Shown here one piece after another: positions 34,605 to 45,327 of a stretch of 64,000 nt of DNA; positions within the stretch are counted from its first letter, which is position 1, and each line of letters begins with the position of its first letter. A program made the position numbers and the translations under genes. Origin of the DNA: Chitinophagales bacterium. GTDB taxonomy: Bacteria > Bacteroidota > Bacteroidia > Chitinophagales > Chitinophagaceae. The DNA lies in contig JAFLBI010000001.1 in the NCBI GenBank assembly GCA_017303835.1, forward strand, positions 2,727,968-2,791,967, in the 5' to 3' direction. The notes below the pieces were generated by a model. It was not told where the DNA came from. It made no database searches and saw only the letters and a program-made list of their open reading frames with translations.

Positions 34605-37600
34605 ATGGCTTACACTCCGAATAATAAGGTCAGAATTGTTACAGCAGCCAGTTTGTTTGATGGGCACGATGCTGCCATCAATATCATGCGCCGCATCATG
34701 CAGAGCAAGGGTGCTGAAATCATTCACCTGGGGCATAACCGCAGTGTGAAAGAAATCGTAGAAGCGGCAATTGAAGAAGATGTGCAGGGTATTGCCATTA
34801 CATCTTATCAGGGCGGACACGTAGAGTTTTTCAAATACATGAAAGACCTGCTGGAAGAAAACGGTTGTGGCCATATTAAGATCTTCGGTGGTGGTGGTGG
34901 CACCATTTTGCCGGAAGAAATTCGTGAGTTGCACAAATATGGCATCACTAGAATCTATTCGCCGGATGATGGTCGTCAGATGGGATTGGAAGGCATGATT
35001 GAAGATGTGATTCGTCAGTGCGATTTTCAACTGAACGGTCAGGGTAATTATGCAGTGCCCATGGGTTTGGGTGAAGTGAAAGATGTGCGCAAAGTAGCAC
35101 GACTCATCACCAATGCAGAAAATGGGCTAGGAGCAGAGAAAGTGCAAGCCAAAATTCCAGTGCTAGGTATTACTGGTACAGGTGGTGCAGGTAAATCATC
35201 TGTTACAGATGAGATCGTGCGTCGTTATCTCCAGAATTTTCAGGATAAAACCATTGCGGTTGTTTCAGTAGATCCATCCAAGAAAAAAACGGGTGGTGCT
35301 TTATTGGGCGATCGTATTCGTATGAATGCCATCGCACATCCCAGAGCCTATATGCGTTCTCTTGCTACACGCGATGACAATACTGCTTTGAGTGCGCATG
35401 TGCTGGAAGCATTGGATATCTGTAAAGCCGCAGGCTTTGATTTCATCATACTGGAAAGTGCCGGTGTAGGTCAGAGCGATGCGTCTATTCTGGAATTTTG
35501 TGATGTGAGCATGTATGTGATGACGCCGGAATATGGTGCAGCATCACAGTTAGAGAAGATCAATATGTTGGATTATGCAGATTTGGTCTGCATTAACAAG
35601 TTCGATAAAGCCGGTGCATTGGATGCATTAGCCGATGTGCGCAAGCAATACAAACGCAACCACGGTTTGTGGACAGCCAAAGATGAAGAACTGCCTATCA
35701 TGGGTACCATGGCCAGCAAGTTCAATGATGATGGGGTGAATCACCTCTTCACTTTACTGTTGCAAAAGATTACCGAGAAGACAGGGGTGAATTTCGGCGA
35801 ATCCCGTTTTTCGATAACAGCGAAAGTGAGTCAGGCTGTGATCCCACCTGCACGCGTCCGCTATCTCTCAGAGATTGCAGACAATAACCGCAATTACGAT
35901 AACTGGGCGAAAGAGCAGTGTGCGATTGCGTCCAAGTTGGGACATATCACCGCAGTGATTGGTGAAAAATCACTCAGCAATATTCCTGAACTGCAGGAAC
36001 TGAAAAAACAATACGAGCAGCAATTGCATCCAGAATGCAAAGCCTTAATTGAAAATTGGCCTGCTATCCAAGCACAGTATGCGGCTGATTTCTTTGAATA
36101 CAAAGTGCGCGATAAAGTGATTCGTCAGCCTTTGACAAGCACATCCCTAAGCGGCACAAGAATTCCTAAAGTGGTATTACCTAAGTACAAAGACTGGGGC
36201 GATATCCTGCATTGGCAATTGCAGGAAAACCTGCCTGGTAGTTTCCCTTATACTGCTGGCGTATTTCCGCTGAAGCGCGATGGAGAAGATCCTACACGCA
36301 TGTTCGCTGGTGAAGGTGGTCCTGAGCGTACCAATAAGCGTTTTCATTATGTGAGCTTGGGTCAGCCTGCACATCGTTTGTCAACTGCGTTTGATAGCGT
36401 GACTTTATACGGAGAAGATCCGGATTATCGTCCTGATATCTACGGTAAAATCGGAAACAGTGGTGTAAGTATTGCTACCGTTGATGATGCGAAGAAACTC
36501 TATAGCGGTTTTGATCTCTGCAATCCCAAGACTTCTGTGAGTATGACGATTAATGGTCCGGCACCAATCATCTTAGCCTTCTTCATGAATGCAGCGATTG
36601 ATCAGCAGTGCGAATTGTATATCACAGAAAATAAGCTGTGGGATAAAGTAGAAGCTTACGCGAATAAAAAATATCAGCAATTACCCAAACCTGTTTACTA
36701 CAATCCTTCAGCACCGGAGCGTTTGCCGGAAGGGAATAGTGGTCTTGGTTTACGTTTATTAGGTATTAGCGGCGATGAAGTATTGCCCGCAGATGTGTAC
36801 GCACAGTGCAAAGCAACAGCATTACAATCAGTGCGTGGTACAGTACAGGCAGATATCCTGAAAGAAGATCAGGCACAGAATACTTGTATCTTCTCTACTG
36901 AGTTTGCATTGAAGCTGATGGGCGATGTACAGCAGTATTTCATTGAACAGAAAGTGCGCAATTTCTACAGCGTATCTATCAGCGGTTATCATATTGCAGA
37001 AGCAGGTGCCAATCCGATTACACAGTTGGCTTTCACGCTGGCCAATGGCTTCACTTATGTAGAATATTATTTGAGCCGTGGTATGCAGATAGATGATTTT
37101 GCACCCAATCTCTCATTCTTCTTCAGCAATGGTATGGATCCCGAGTATAGTGTGATTGGTCGCGTGGCCAGACGCATCTGGGCCAAAGCCATGAAGCATA
37201 AGTATAAGGCCAATCAGCGCAGCCAGATGTTGAAATACCATATTCAAACATCAGGTCGTTCTTTGCATGCACAGGAAATTGATTTCAACGATATCCGTAC
37301 TACGCTGCAAGCTTTGTATGCGATTTACGATAACTGTAATTCGCTACACACCAACGCTTATGATGAAGCCATCACCACACCAACGGAAGAAAGTGTGCGC
37401 AGGGCGATGGCCATTCAGCTCATCATCAACAGGGAATTGGGTTCTGCGAAAACAGAAAACTTTATTCAGGGTTCTTTCCTGATTGAAGAGATGACTGATC
37501 TGGTAGAAGAAGCGGTGTTGGCTGAATTTGATCGCATCACGGAACGTGGTGGTGTATTAGGTGCCATGGAACGCATGTACCAGCGTAACAAGATTCAGGA

Positions 37601-37934
37601 AGAGAGTCTGCACTACGAACATTTGAAACACACAGGTGAATTACCGATTGTTGGCGTGAATACTTTCCTAGGTAAGAATGGTAGTCCAACTACCGTACCT
37701 AACGAAGTCATTCGTTCTACCAAAGAAGAGAAGGAACAACAGATCCAAAACCTGCATGCATTCTGGAAACGCAATGCAGATAAGCAGGGAGAGATGATTG
37801 CCAGACTCAAAGATGTAGCCATCAATAATGGTAATCTGTTTGCAGAATTAATGGAGACGGTGAAGTATTGTTCATTGGGACAAATCACCCATGCACTCTA
37901 TGAAGTGGGTGGACAATATCGAAGAAATATGTAA
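34605..37934 (+). CDS. icmF: Fused isobutyryl-CoA mutase (B12 domain, G-protein chaperone, mutase)
   Basis: The protein has 1,109 residues in the order characteristic of IcmF. An N-terminal cobalamin domain carries D19-G-H21 and the loop GGGGG near residue 96. A MeaB-type GTPase follows, with P-loop GTGGAGKSS at 191-199, [24 protein letters not shown] and NKFDKAG. A C-terminal TIM-barrel mutase starts around residue 560 ([31 protein letters not shown]). It rearranges isobutyryl-CoA to butyryl-CoA by a radical mechanism, and some members also accept pivalyl- or isovaleryl-CoA. Residues that fix acyl specificity were not assigned. The fused GTPase loads and guards the B12 cofactor. Confidence 0.93.
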   Translation: MAYTPNNKVRIVTAASLFDGHDAAINIMRRIMQSKGAEIIHLGHNRSVKEIVEAAIEEDVQGIAITSYQGGHVEFFKYMKDLLEENGCGHIKIFGGGGGTILPEEIRELHKYGITRIYSPDDGRQMGLEGMIEDVIRQCDFQLNGQGNYAVPMGLGEVKDVRKVARLITNAENGLGAEKVQAKIPVLGITGTGGAGKSSVTDEIVRRYLQNFQDKTIAVVSVDPSKKKTGGALLGDRIRMNAIAHPRAYMRSLATRDDNTALSAHVLEALDICKAAGFDFIILESAGVGQSDASILEFCDVSMYVMTPEYGAASQLEKINMLDYADLVCINKFDKAGALDALADVRKQYKRNHGLWTAKDEELPIMGTMASKFNDDGVNHLFTLLLQKITEKTGVNFGESRFSITAKVSQAVIPPARVRYLSEIADNNRNYDNWAKEQCAIASKLGHITAVIGEKSLSNIPELQELKKQYEQQLHPECKALIENWPAIQAQYAADFFEYKVRDKVIRQPLTSTSLSGTRIPKVVLPKYKDWGDILHWQLQENLPGSFPYTAGVFPLKRDGEDPTRMFAGEGGPERTNKRFHYVSLGQPAHRLSTAFDSVTLYGEDPDYRPDIYGKIGNSGVSIATVDDAKKLYSGFDLCNPKTSVSMTINGPAPIILAFFMNAAIDQQCELYITENKLWDKVEAYANKKYQQLPKPVYYNPSAPERLPEGNSGLGLRLLGISGDEVLPADVYAQCKATALQSVRGTVQADILKEDQAQNTCIFSTEFALKLMGDVQQYFIEQKVRNFYSVSISGYHIAEAGANPITQLAFTLANGFTYVEYYLSRGMQIDDFAPNLSFFFSNGMDPEYSVIGRVARRIWAKAMKHKYKANQRSQMLKYHIQTSGRSLHAQEIDFNDIRTTLQALYAIYDNCNSLHTNAYDEAITTPTEESVRRAMAIQLIINRELGSAKTENFIQGSFLIEEMTDLVEEAVLAEFDRITERGGVLGAMERMYQRNKIQEESLHYEHLKHTGELPIVGVNTFLGKNGSPTTVPNEVIRSTKEEKEQQIQNLHAFWKRNADKQGEMIARLKDVAINNGNLFAELMETVKYCSLGQITHALYEVGGQYRRNM

Positions 37935-37942
37935 GTTGCTGT

Positions 37943-38896
37943 ATGCGTTCGATCTTGATACTAGCATGTGCTTTGCTGATGTTAAAAAGCATGGCACAAG
38001 AGAAAATTGCCTTTTTAGATCATAAAGAAAAGCCAGTGTCCAATGGGGGTCTGGCTACTTATGCAAATGTGATCAGTAAAACAGATTCAGGATTTCTTAA
38101 ACAGCGGCTTTTATTAAGTTCCAGAATAGTTGTCGAATCAGCGCTATATGCTGATAGTCTTTGTTTGTTCCATAAGGGACATTTTCGTACATACCACTCC
38201 AATGGCCTACTTAAGACAGATGGGAATTATGTAGATGGTAGAAAGAGCGGAATATGGTTAAGCTACCATAGCAATGGCATGATAGCAGATTCAGCATTGT
38301 ATGCTGAAAATCAGCTAGCAGGTATTCAAAAGAGTTGGCATCGGAATGGTTATTTAGCAGATTCGTCGAATGGATATTCGGGCAATCGTGTTGCTGTTTC
38401 ATGGTTTGATGATGGTGCTTTAGCATCAACCGGTAGGTATGTGGAAGACAGCCTTCGCCATGGCAAATGGGTTTTCTATAATCAAGAAGGTGTAAAATCT
38501 GCCAGCGTTATTTACAATAGAGGAAAAGCTACTACGATAGATTTTATTGCTACTAATGGATCAATACAAACCCATGCGTATGCGGACTCATTCACGATTG
38601 CAGCAGATTTCCCCGGCGGTATTAATAATTGGATGAAATATTTTAACTCAAAGATTTATTTCCCTGAAAATATAGAGCTGGTCAATACAGATGTAACCAC
38701 GGTTGTTGTACAATTCTGTGTCAATACAAAAGGAGAAGTACAGGATGTAGAGTTGTTGGTTCCTTTTCATCCTGCATTTGATAGAATCGTTTTAGATATC
38801 GTTAAGAAATCTCCCAAATGGAATCCTGCAAGAATTGCCAATAGGCCTTACCCTTATTATCATACACAGGAGATACACTTTAAGCAATCTTATTAA
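37943..38896 (+). CDS. Exported MORN-repeat protein with TonB C-terminal-like domain
   Basis: The 317-residue protein has a signal peptide (RSILILACALLMLKSMAQ). Several MORN-like variants of the YwqK type follow (FRTYHSNGLLKTDGNYVDGRKSG, WLSYHSNGMIADSALY, WVFYNQEGVKSASV). The last 100 residues look like a TonB C-terminal domain (TTVVVQFCVNTKGEVQDVELL, KKSPKWNPARIANRP). This combination is common in Bacteroidota, and its role is not known; it may bind peptidoglycan or envelope proteins. It starts 8 bases after icmF and may be co-transcribed with it, though no functional tie is evident. Confidence 0.8.
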   Translation: MRSILILACALLMLKSMAQEKIAFLDHKEKPVSNGGLATYANVISKTDSGFLKQRLLLSSRIVVESALYADSLCLFHKGHFRTYHSNGLLKTDGNYVDGRKSGIWLSYHSNGMIADSALYAENQLAGIQKSWHRNGYLADSSNGYSGNRVAVSWFDDGALASTGRYVEDSLRHGKWVFYNQEGVKSASVIYNRGKATTIDFIATNGSIQTHAYADSFTIAADFPGGINNWMKYFNSKIYFPENIELVNTDVTTVVVQFCVNTKGEVQDVELLVPFHPAFDRIVLDIVKKSPKWNPARIANRPYPYYHTQEIHFKQSY

Positions 38897-38939
38897 TAAC
38901 AAGGGCTTTCTTCGTAATTTCCTTCCTCAAGCCCTTCAC

Positions 38940-40640
38940 ATGAAACAACTGATTTGCTGGCTGCTCTTGCTGCCCATCACTGCGCTTGCGCAGAAAAACA
39001 ATCCCTTATTGATACAAACCAGTGAAGTGCATCACTTGCTGGTGAACTATGAAGCTGATAAAGGCAGTCTTTCCCGTTTTTATACTATTCCCGCATCGCC
39101 GGAAAGAAATCAACGGATGCAAACCTTGCAGCAAGATTACTTGAAGAAGCTGCAGGCATTGGCATTTGAGCAAATGAGTGTGGGCGGACAAGTAGACTAT
39201 CTCTTATTTCAGCGTCAGCTCAATAATGAATTAAGGCTTTTACAAGAAGAAGCCAAAAACCTCGCCTTAGCTAATAACTTAATCAGCTTCGCATCTCCGG
39301 TATATACTTTGGAGCAACAACGCAGAAGAGGCAAGCACTTGGATGCTGCAAAGCTGGCTGCAGATATGCATGCTTGGCATAAAGCAGTACAACAGGCGAG
39401 TAAAAGCTTGCCATCAAGTATTGAAGCGCCAGTAGCCAAGACTGCAGAAACTGCGGTGAAAGGTTTGCAACAAGCATTGCGATCTGTATTTGATTTTTAC
39501 AATGGCTATGATCCTGCATTTACCTGGTGGATCCCCCAGCCATATAAGACTTTGGATAGTAGTTTGAATGTGTACGCAGCACAGATCAAAAGCAAAACTG
39601 CTGTTGGAATACAAAAGGATGATGGTAGCGGTATCATCGGTAATCCGATTGGTCGAGAAGAACTGATTAAGCAATTGCAATATGAGATGATTCCTTACAC
39701 ACCGGAAGAGCTGGTCAATATTGCCAATAAAGAATTTGCCTGGTGCGATGCGGAAATGCTGAAAGCTAGCAAAGCCATGGGTTTTGGCGATGATTGGAAA
39801 AAAGCATTGGATAAAGTAAAGAATACCTATGTGCCGGAAGGTTATCAGCCGGAACTGATTCTGCGTTTGTACAATGAGTCGCTTGACTTCATCAAAAAAA
39901 GAGATTTGGTCACTATACCACCAATTGCAGAAGAAACCTGGCGCATGAGTATGATGAGCCCGCGACAACAATTGGTGAGCCCATTTTTCTTAGGTGGCGA
40001 ATTGATTCAAATCTCTTATCCCACCAATACCATGGATCAGGAAGCCAAGCTCATGAGTATGCGTGGAAATAATCCGCATTTCTCTCGTTCAACCGTGCAC
40101 CATGAATTGATTGCCGGACACCACCTGCAAGGTTTTATGAATGATCGCTACAAATCATACCGTAATTTCTGGACACCTTTCTGGACTGAAGGCTGGGCTT
40201 TATACTGGGAGTTTATTTTGTGGGATATGGGCTTTCCCCAATCGCCTGAAGACAAAGTGGGTATGTTGTTCTGGCGCATGCATCGTTGTGCCAGGATCAT
40301 TTTCTCACTGAATTATCACCTAGGTAAGTGGACGCCCCAGCAGTGTATCGATTTTCTGGTAGACAGGGTAGGCCATGAACGTGCCAATGCTGAAGGAGAA
40401 GTGCGTCGATCATTTACCGGTGGATATGGTCCGCTCTATCAGTTGGCTTATATGACCGGTGCTTTTCAGTTTTATGCATTGAAGAAAGAGTTGGTTGATA
40501 GCGGTAAAATGAGTTATAAGCAATTCCATGATGCAGTGCTGCAAGAAAACAATATCCCGGTAGAGATGGTGAGAGCCATTCTCATTAAACAAAACCTGAA
40601 AAGAGATTTTATTACCAACTGGCGTTTTTATCAACCTTAA
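38940..40640 (+). CDS. DUF885-family exported protein, putative metallopeptidase
   Basis: The protein has 566 residues from ATG 38940, where a signal peptide begins (KQLICWLLLLPITALAQ); a start at 38835 would overlap the upstream gene. A metal-binding HHELIAGHH at residues 387-395 gives the HExxxGHH form typical of DUF885. Glu in FWTEGWALYWE about 30 residues later is a probable third ligand. Further family marks are the RMHRCARIIFSLNYH region and the closing DFITNWRFYQP. DUF885 proteins are widely annotated as carboxypeptidase-like hydrolases; the substrate is unknown. It is followed 15 bases later by a lipoprotein amidase. Confidence 0.83.
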   Translation: MKQLICWLLLLPITALAQKNNPLLIQTSEVHHLLVNYEADKGSLSRFYTIPASPERNQRMQTLQQDYLKKLQALAFEQMSVGGQVDYLLFQRQLNNELRLLQEEAKNLALANNLISFASPVYTLEQQRRRGKHLDAAKLAADMHAWHKAVQQASKSLPSSIEAPVAKTAETAVKGLQQALRSVFDFYNGYDPAFTWWIPQPYKTLDSSLNVYAAQIKSKTAVGIQKDDGSGIIGNPIGREELIKQLQYEMIPYTPEELVNIANKEFAWCDAEMLKASKAMGFGDDWKKALDKVKNTYVPEGYQPELILRLYNESLDFIKKRDLVTIPPIAEETWRMSMMSPRQQLVSPFFLGGELIQISYPTNTMDQEAKLMSMRGNNPHFSRSTVHHELIAGHHLQGFMNDRYKSYRNFWTPFWTEGWALYWEFILWDMGFPQSPEDKVGMLFWRMHRCARIIFSLNYHLGKWTPQQCIDFLVDRVGHERANAEGEVRRSFTGGYGPLYQLAYMTGAFQFYALKKELVDSGKMSYKQFHDAVLQENNIPVEMVRAILIKQNLKRDFITNWRFYQP

Positions 40641-40655
40641 CTGCATCTTTGAGTC

Positions 40656-41465
40656 ATGAAACAAATCAGTGCTTTACTCTTATTGATTTTGGTTGTAGCT
40701 GCGTGTAGTCGCTCATCATATCATGCTACTAATAAAGTGCATAAGCAACAAGTCAAGGCTTTTGCCAAACAGTTATTACAGTTTCCGCCAATAGATTCCA
40801 CACCGATGGCACCTGAATGGGTGGGTACCACGAATTTCAGCATGCGTAAGCCCAGTTATGTGATCATTCACCATACTGCACAGAATAGTTGCGATGAAAC
40901 TTTGCGCACGTTTACACTCAGGCGTACTGCTGTGAGTGCGCATTATGTTATCTGCCGCGACGGTACTGTGCATCATATGCTGAATGATTTTTTTCGTGCA
41001 CATCATGCAGGTGTGAGCAAGTGGGGTAATGCAGCGGATATCAATAGCAATAGTATTGGTATTGAGCTGGACAATAATGGGTTTGAATATTTTGATGAAA
41101 GACAGATCACGAGTCTGCTGGCTTTGCTCGACAGGCTCAAGCGTACATACAGTATTCCTACAACCAATTTTATTGGGCATGGCGATATTGCGCCCACCAG
41201 AAAGAATGATCCCAACTGGCGCTTTCCTTGGAAACAGTTGGCAGATAAGGGTTTTGGCCTGTGGTATGATGTGCCTGCCATGACTGATACCTTACCTGCC
41301 GGTTTCAATCATATCACTGCGTTGCGCATCATTGGGTATGACATGAAAGATACTGTTGCAGCGAGGCAAGCATTCAAAAGACATTTTCTGCAAGACAGCA
41401 CTCGCGGTCCGCTCAGCGATAGTGCAAAGCTGATCTTACATCAATTAAGCAAAAAGTATTTCTAA
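40656..41465 (+). CDS. N-acetylmuramoyl-L-alanine amidase, lipoprotein (Amidase_2)
   Basis: The 269-residue protein has a lipoprotein signal ending in VAAC (C17). The type-2 amidase fold shows zinc ligands in YVIIHHTAQN, and GHGDIAPTRKNDP carrying the third ligand and an active-site residue. SAHYVICRDGTVHHML and SIGIELDNNGF are typical of the AmiD/PGRP family. It would cleave the lactyl-amide bond between MurNAc and the stem peptide in the periplasm and may take part in wall recycling. It is co-oriented with the DUF885 gene. Confidence 0.92.
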   Translation: MKQISALLLLILVVAACSRSSYHATNKVHKQQVKAFAKQLLQFPPIDSTPMAPEWVGTTNFSMRKPSYVIIHHTAQNSCDETLRTFTLRRTAVSAHYVICRDGTVHHMLNDFFRAHHAGVSKWGNAADINSNSIGIELDNNGFEYFDERQITSLLALLDRLKRTYSIPTTNFIGHGDIAPTRKNDPNWRFPWKQLADKGFGLWYDVPAMTDTLPAGFNHITALRIIGYDMKDTVAARQAFKRHFLQDSTRGPLSDSAKLILHQLSKKYF

Positions 41466-41494
41466 CTTTTTTATTTTTTGGGGCAAGTGGAACA

Positions 41495-41510
41495 TCCCGC
41501 TTTTGCGGGA
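41495..41510. other. Hairpin TCCCGC-TTTT-GCGGGA
   Basis: A perfect 6-bp stem lies between two convergent genes, with A/T-rich flanks but no long T-tract directly after. It may act as a weak terminator in either direction. Confidence 0.45.
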
Positions 41511-41581
41511 CCAAAAAGTACAGATAAAAATATTAGCGTAATAGCTAGGCAACAAATATCATAGTTAGTGATCGTCGCTGA

Positions 41582-42871
41582 CTACTGCTTATACACTTTC
41601 CCATCCTTCATCACAAATTGTACTTGCTCTAATAGTTGAATCTGTTGCAGTGGGTCTCCTTTTACGGCAATCAGGTCAGCGAAAGCGCCTTTGGTACATT
41701 CACCTACTTTGCCTTCCATGTCGAGCAATTTAGCAGCATGAATGGTGGCTGATTGAATGGCTTGTGCAGCTGTCATGCCCCATTGTACCATGTATTGCAG
41801 GTCGCGTGCCTGCGGATAATGCCATTCGTATCCACCGATATCTGTACCGTAAGCAATGGGTACACCTGCTTTCAACGCTTTTTGAAAAGTCGCAGCCAAT
41901 GTTTTAGAGAATTGTGCATTCATGGGGCTACCTGCTGCAGCTCTTGCAGGTCCAACCAATTCATTCACGTAGATGGTAGGACACCAGTACACTTTTTTCT
42001 CTGCCATCACACGAATGCATTCATCATCCATACCAAATCCATGTTCTATAGAAGTAGCTCCTGCTTGTATAGCGGCGAGAATGCCATCTCTGCAAACAGC
42101 GTGAGCAGCCATTTTCTTTCTATGCTTGGCGGTTTCATCGCCAATAGCCATGATTTCTTCGGTAGTGAAATTGGGTAGACTGCGATAGTTTTTATTTGCA
42201 TCCATGTAATAAGCGCGGTCAGCATAAATCTTGATCCAATCTGCCCCATGCGCAATTTGTGAACGTACTGCACGTCGGCCTTCATCAGCGCCGGTAATTT
42301 CTTCTACGCCTTTGGGTAGGTGTAATTGTACCCAGTCAAAATCTTTTTCACTGGGTAGATAGTGTCCAGTAGTAGCAATAGCGAGGCTTGCAATTAAGTA
42401 GCGCGGACCAGGAATAATGCTTTGCTGAATGGCTTTCTTCAAATCATAATCCGCATAACCTGCTCCTTCCGTACCTAGATCGCGCACGGTAGTAAAGCCG
42501 TTCAGCAAGGATGTTTGTAGGCTTTTGGCAGCACGTAGTGTTCTGAACGGAACACTTTCGCGTAGTAATTGTGTGTAGTAGGGTTCTGCGGTGGTATCGC
42601 CTTGTAATAGTGCATGCACATGGCAGTCGATGAGTCCGGGTAAAACAGTATAGCCACTCAGGTCAATCAAAGAATCTGCTTTTAGTTCTTTGATATTTGC
42701 ATTCCCGATTACTTGTTCTATCTGATTGCCTTTTACCAGAATGATTTGATCACTCAGCATTACGCCATTTTTACTATCGAATAGTTTGCCGCATTTAACG
42801 GCGATGGTCTTTTGGGCGAATAGCTGTGTCAGCAAGAGTATGCTGCAGGCAAGCAGTACAATCTTTTTCAT
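41582..42871 (-). CDS. Exported amidohydrolase (imidazolonepropionase/prolidase-like)
   Basis: The protein has 429 residues with a signal peptide (KKIVLLACSILLLTQLFAQ). The amidohydrolase barrel shows GLIDCHVH for the first metal pair, KIYADRA, AAHAVCRDGI and SIEHGF, the late aspartate in IAYGTDIGG, and KLLDMEGKVGECTKGAFADL near the end. Family members hydrolyse dipeptides such as Xaa-Pro or Xaa-Arg, or cyclic amides. A likely location is the periplasm. It is divergent from the broken DUF72 gene. The substrate cannot be predicted. Confidence 0.88.
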   Translation of the reverse strand: MKKIVLLACSILLLTQLFAQKTIAVKCGKLFDSKNGVMLSDQIILVKGNQIEQVIGNANIKELKADSLIDLSGYTVLPGLIDCHVHALLQGDTTAEPYYTQLLRESVPFRTLRAAKSLQTSLLNGFTTVRDLGTEGAGYADYDLKKAIQQSIIPGPRYLIASLAIATTGHYLPSEKDFDWVQLHLPKGVEEITGADEGRRAVRSQIAHGADWIKIYADRAYYMDANKNYRSLPNFTTEEIMAIGDETAKHRKKMAAHAVCRDGILAAIQAGATSIEHGFGMDDECIRVMAEKKVYWCPTIYVNELVGPARAAAGSPMNAQFSKTLAATFQKALKAGVPIAYGTDIGGYEWHYPQARDLQYMVQWGMTAAQAIQSATIHAAKLLDMEGKVGECTKGAFADLIAVKGDPLQQIQLLEQVQFVMKDGKVYKQ

Positions 42872-42962
42872 GTGCGTTGGTTGTAGGTTAAATGTACTTG
42901 GATTTTTTGGCTGTGCAACAATCTGTTGGATGATTGGTTAAGTTTACGGTAGAAAGCGTTGT

Positions 42963-43877
42963 ATGGAATTTGGAAGAGTTACACCTGCCATATTGGATCG
43001 GCTTGATTTGTCGCTGCCGGTAGAACCAGTAAGCAATTCCCGCATATTGTCTGGAAAGCCAACTATTGCACCTAAGGCATATGTGGGAAGTGTAAGATGG
43101 GGGAATACCGATTGGGTTGGAACCATTTATCCAAAGGGTACTAAGTCTGCAGATTTCTTAAAAGCTTATGCACGTCTCTTCAATACGGTTGAGCACAATG
43201 GAACTTTTTATCGAATTCCTTCTGAGCAACAGGTGCTCGGCTGGAAGGGTAAAGTGGGAGCGGAGTTTCGTTTTTGTCCCAAGTTTCCTGAAGTGATTAC
43301 GCATATCAAGCGATTGCAGCAATGCGATGATTTGGTTGATCTTTTTTTACAGAGTATTACTTGCTTGGGAAATAATTTAGGGCCTATTTTTTTGATGCCG
43401 CATCCGCAAATGGGTTTTCAGCAGTGGACTGTTATCAGTAATTTTCTACACAGTTTGCCAGGCGATCTTCCGCTCTTTGTGGAGTTGCGACACCCTTCTT
43501 TTTTTATTCAGTAATTATCACCGCTTGTATCAGATACACTCGGACAATTGGGTATGGGTTTGGTTATTACCGATACAGTTGGAAGAAAAGATTGCCTGCA
43601 TATGCACCTCACTATTCCAAAAGCATTTATTCGTTTTGTAGGGAATAATCTGCATCCTACTGATTATGCGCGTATTGATGCATGGGTGTTGCGTATACAG
43701 CAATGGCTGTTACAAGGGTTGGAAGAGCTATACTTTTTTGTGCATCAGCCTGAAGAAGCACATTCGCCTGTTTTGGCTGCTTATCTTATCAAGCAATTGA
43801 ATGCTGTTTGCGGATTACAATTACAAGTGCCACAATTTGTACAAGAACAACCCATGCAAAAGGGCTTGTTTGATTAG
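42963..43877 (+). pseudogene. DUF72 family gene broken by two compensating frameshifts
   Basis: The frame opening at 42963 reads typical DUF72 sequence (KAYVGSVRWGNTDWVGTIYP, FNTVEHNGTFYRIP, FCPKFPEVITH, LFVELRHPSFF) and then stops at TAA 43512-43514. The same frame resumes with GQLGMGLVITDTVGRKDCLHMHLT up to 43877. Between them the +1 frame (43507-43536) reads FSNYHRLYQI, as expected for this family. So a +1 shift, most simply one extra T in the T7 run at 43499-43505, and a later -1 shift before about 43540 restore the frame. It is either a pseudogene or carries base-calling errors. DUF72 proteins have a TIM-barrel-like fold of unknown function. Confidence 0.82.
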
Positions 43878-43886
43878 CGGGTATTG

Positions 43887-43997
43887 CTCATTCACTCATT
43901 CATTTATTCATCCACTCATTCTATCATTCAATCATTCAATCAATCATTCATTCATTCTCTCATCCACTCATTCTATCATTCTATCATTCAATCATTG
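43887..43997. repeat. Degenerate ATTC tetranucleotide repeat tract
   Basis: About 110 bases are made almost wholly of CATTCA/CATT/CTATCATT units (ATTC, ATTT and ATCC variants). It lies between the broken DUF72 gene and the 3' end of umuC, ending 1-2 bases before the umuC stop. Open frames across it are repeat artefacts. Confidence 0.85.
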
Positions 43998-43998
43998 T

Positions 43999-45282
43999 CT
44001 ATCCTATTTCATACAACTCATCCCACCTCGTGGTATATCGTTTGCTGCGCATTTCCTGGCGCATTTTCCAGTTTCGTGTAGTACCGCTGGTGGCATATTT
44101 CAGCAAATCATCGCGCATGCTAAAATTGATGTTGTCGATAGCACTCATCAGTAATCTTTGTTTGTTGGATTGCGGCGGCACAAATAAATTGCCTTGTAAT
44201 GAACTGTCCGGCACAATCCCGCCCAGTATTACACCAGCTTTCAAATACTTGGGTCCTTTTCTATAGAGTTGTTCTACCAATGGAACAGCATATTTGATGA
44301 GTTCTCCGGTAATTGCAGTAGGGTTGGGCAGGGATACATAGCGGTGATTGGATTGCGGATTATACGTGTATGCTTGTTCTTTTCTTTCATTGGTAACAAC
44401 GAATACATCGATATAAGAAGCAGCGCTGTATTGCCTGCGTAGTTTCTCTGCAGCGCGTGCAGTATAGGTAGCTACGGCTTCTTTGAGTGGTTGCAGATCA
44501 AACACCGGAATGCCAAACATGCGGGTGGTGGCAATCATTTTTTTCTTCTCCAGTGGATCTTTCATTTCAATGCAGGGTTCTCCGTTCAGTTCTCTGATCA
44601 GGCGAACGCCCACCACACCACCGAGATGTTGTTTGGCCCAGGCTTCCGGCATTTGTTGTAATTGCCAGGCGTTACTGATGCCATGATGATTTAATAGTTT
44701 ATATGCGTAGCGGCCGCCCACGCCCCATACATCACCGATGGGTGTTTGCTCCAGTGCTTTCTTGAGTTTGTTGGGGGTATCCAGTACGAGTACACAGTTG
44801 GTTGCTTCTTTATGCTTTTTGGCAAGTCGGTTCGCTACTTTGCTCAGCACTTTGGTAGGTGCTACGCCGATGGACACTTTGATGCCCGTCCACATCTCTA
44901 CAGTGTTTTTTATCTCTAGTGATTTTTGTTGCAGCTGCGCAGCTGGTATGTGCGACATATCCAGAAACGCTTCATCAACAGAATACACTTCTACTGCACC
45001 GGGTGGCATCAGCATACGCAGGGTTTCCATCACGCGCCAGCTCATATCGCCATAGAGATGATAGTTGGAAGAGAATACGGCAATATCATGTTGTTCGATG
45101 ATGGCTTTGTTCTGGTAGAAAGGTGCGGCCATCCCTACGCCGATGGCCTTAGCCTCATCTGTTCTGGAAACAATGCAGCCGTCGTTATTACTGAGCACTA
45201 CAACGGGCTTGTTCCACAGATCAGGTCTGAAGAGGCGTTCGCAGGAACAATAGAAGCTGTTACAATCGACGATGGCTTTCAA
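43999..45282 (-). CDS. umuC: Y-family DNA polymerase, UmuC-type
   Basis: The 427-residue protein has a catalytic core visible as AIVDCNSFY, VEVYSVDEAFLD and the SIGVAPTKVLSKVANRLAKK fingers/palm stretch. An HhH segment and little-finger domain follow, with a C-terminal DUF4113-like tail (INFSMRDDLLKYATSG, SKRYTTRWDEL). UmuC copies damaged DNA during the SOS response. The start codon appears to be TTG at 45282, because no in-frame ATG lies upstream before the hairpin array. The UmuD-like gene is on the same strand upstream, but 910 bases of hairpin/transposase sequence separate them. Expression may therefore be altered. Confidence 0.92.
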   Translation of the reverse strand: MKAIVDCNSFYCSCERLFRPDLWNKPVVVLSNNDGCIVSRTDEAKAIGVGMAAPFYQNKAIIEQHDIAVFSSNYHLYGDMSWRVMETLRMLMPPGAVEVYSVDEAFLDMSHIPAAQLQQKSLEIKNTVEMWTGIKVSIGVAPTKVLSKVANRLAKKHKEATNCVLVLDTPNKLKKALEQTPIGDVWGVGGRYAYKLLNHHGISNAWQLQQMPEAWAKQHLGGVVGVRLIRELNGEPCIEMKDPLEKKKMIATTRMFGIPVFDLQPLKEAVATYTARAAEKLRRQYSAASYIDVFVVTNERKEQAYTYNPQSNHRYVSLPNPTAITGELIKYAVPLVEQLYRKGPKYLKAGVILGGIVPDSSLQGNLFVPPQSNKQRLLMSAIDNINFSMRDDLLKYATSGTTRNWKMRQEMRSKRYTTRWDELYEIG

Positions 45283-45327
45283 TGGTATTGATATTTGAGT
45301 ATTTTTCTCTTCAACGCTTTCTCTATT

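Noticed and set aside
41495..41510. Strong terminator after the amidase gene
   Set aside because: The stem is short (6 bp) and lacks a T-tract, so it is listed only as a hairpin.
43548..43877. Separate small gene downstream of DUF72
   Set aside because: It continues the DUF72 fold in the same frame, and joined with the first part it forms one family-length protein.
43801..44154. Open frames rich in His, Ser, Phe and Ile across the ATTC tract
   Set aside because: They are translations of a simple repeat and overlap the umuC 3' end.
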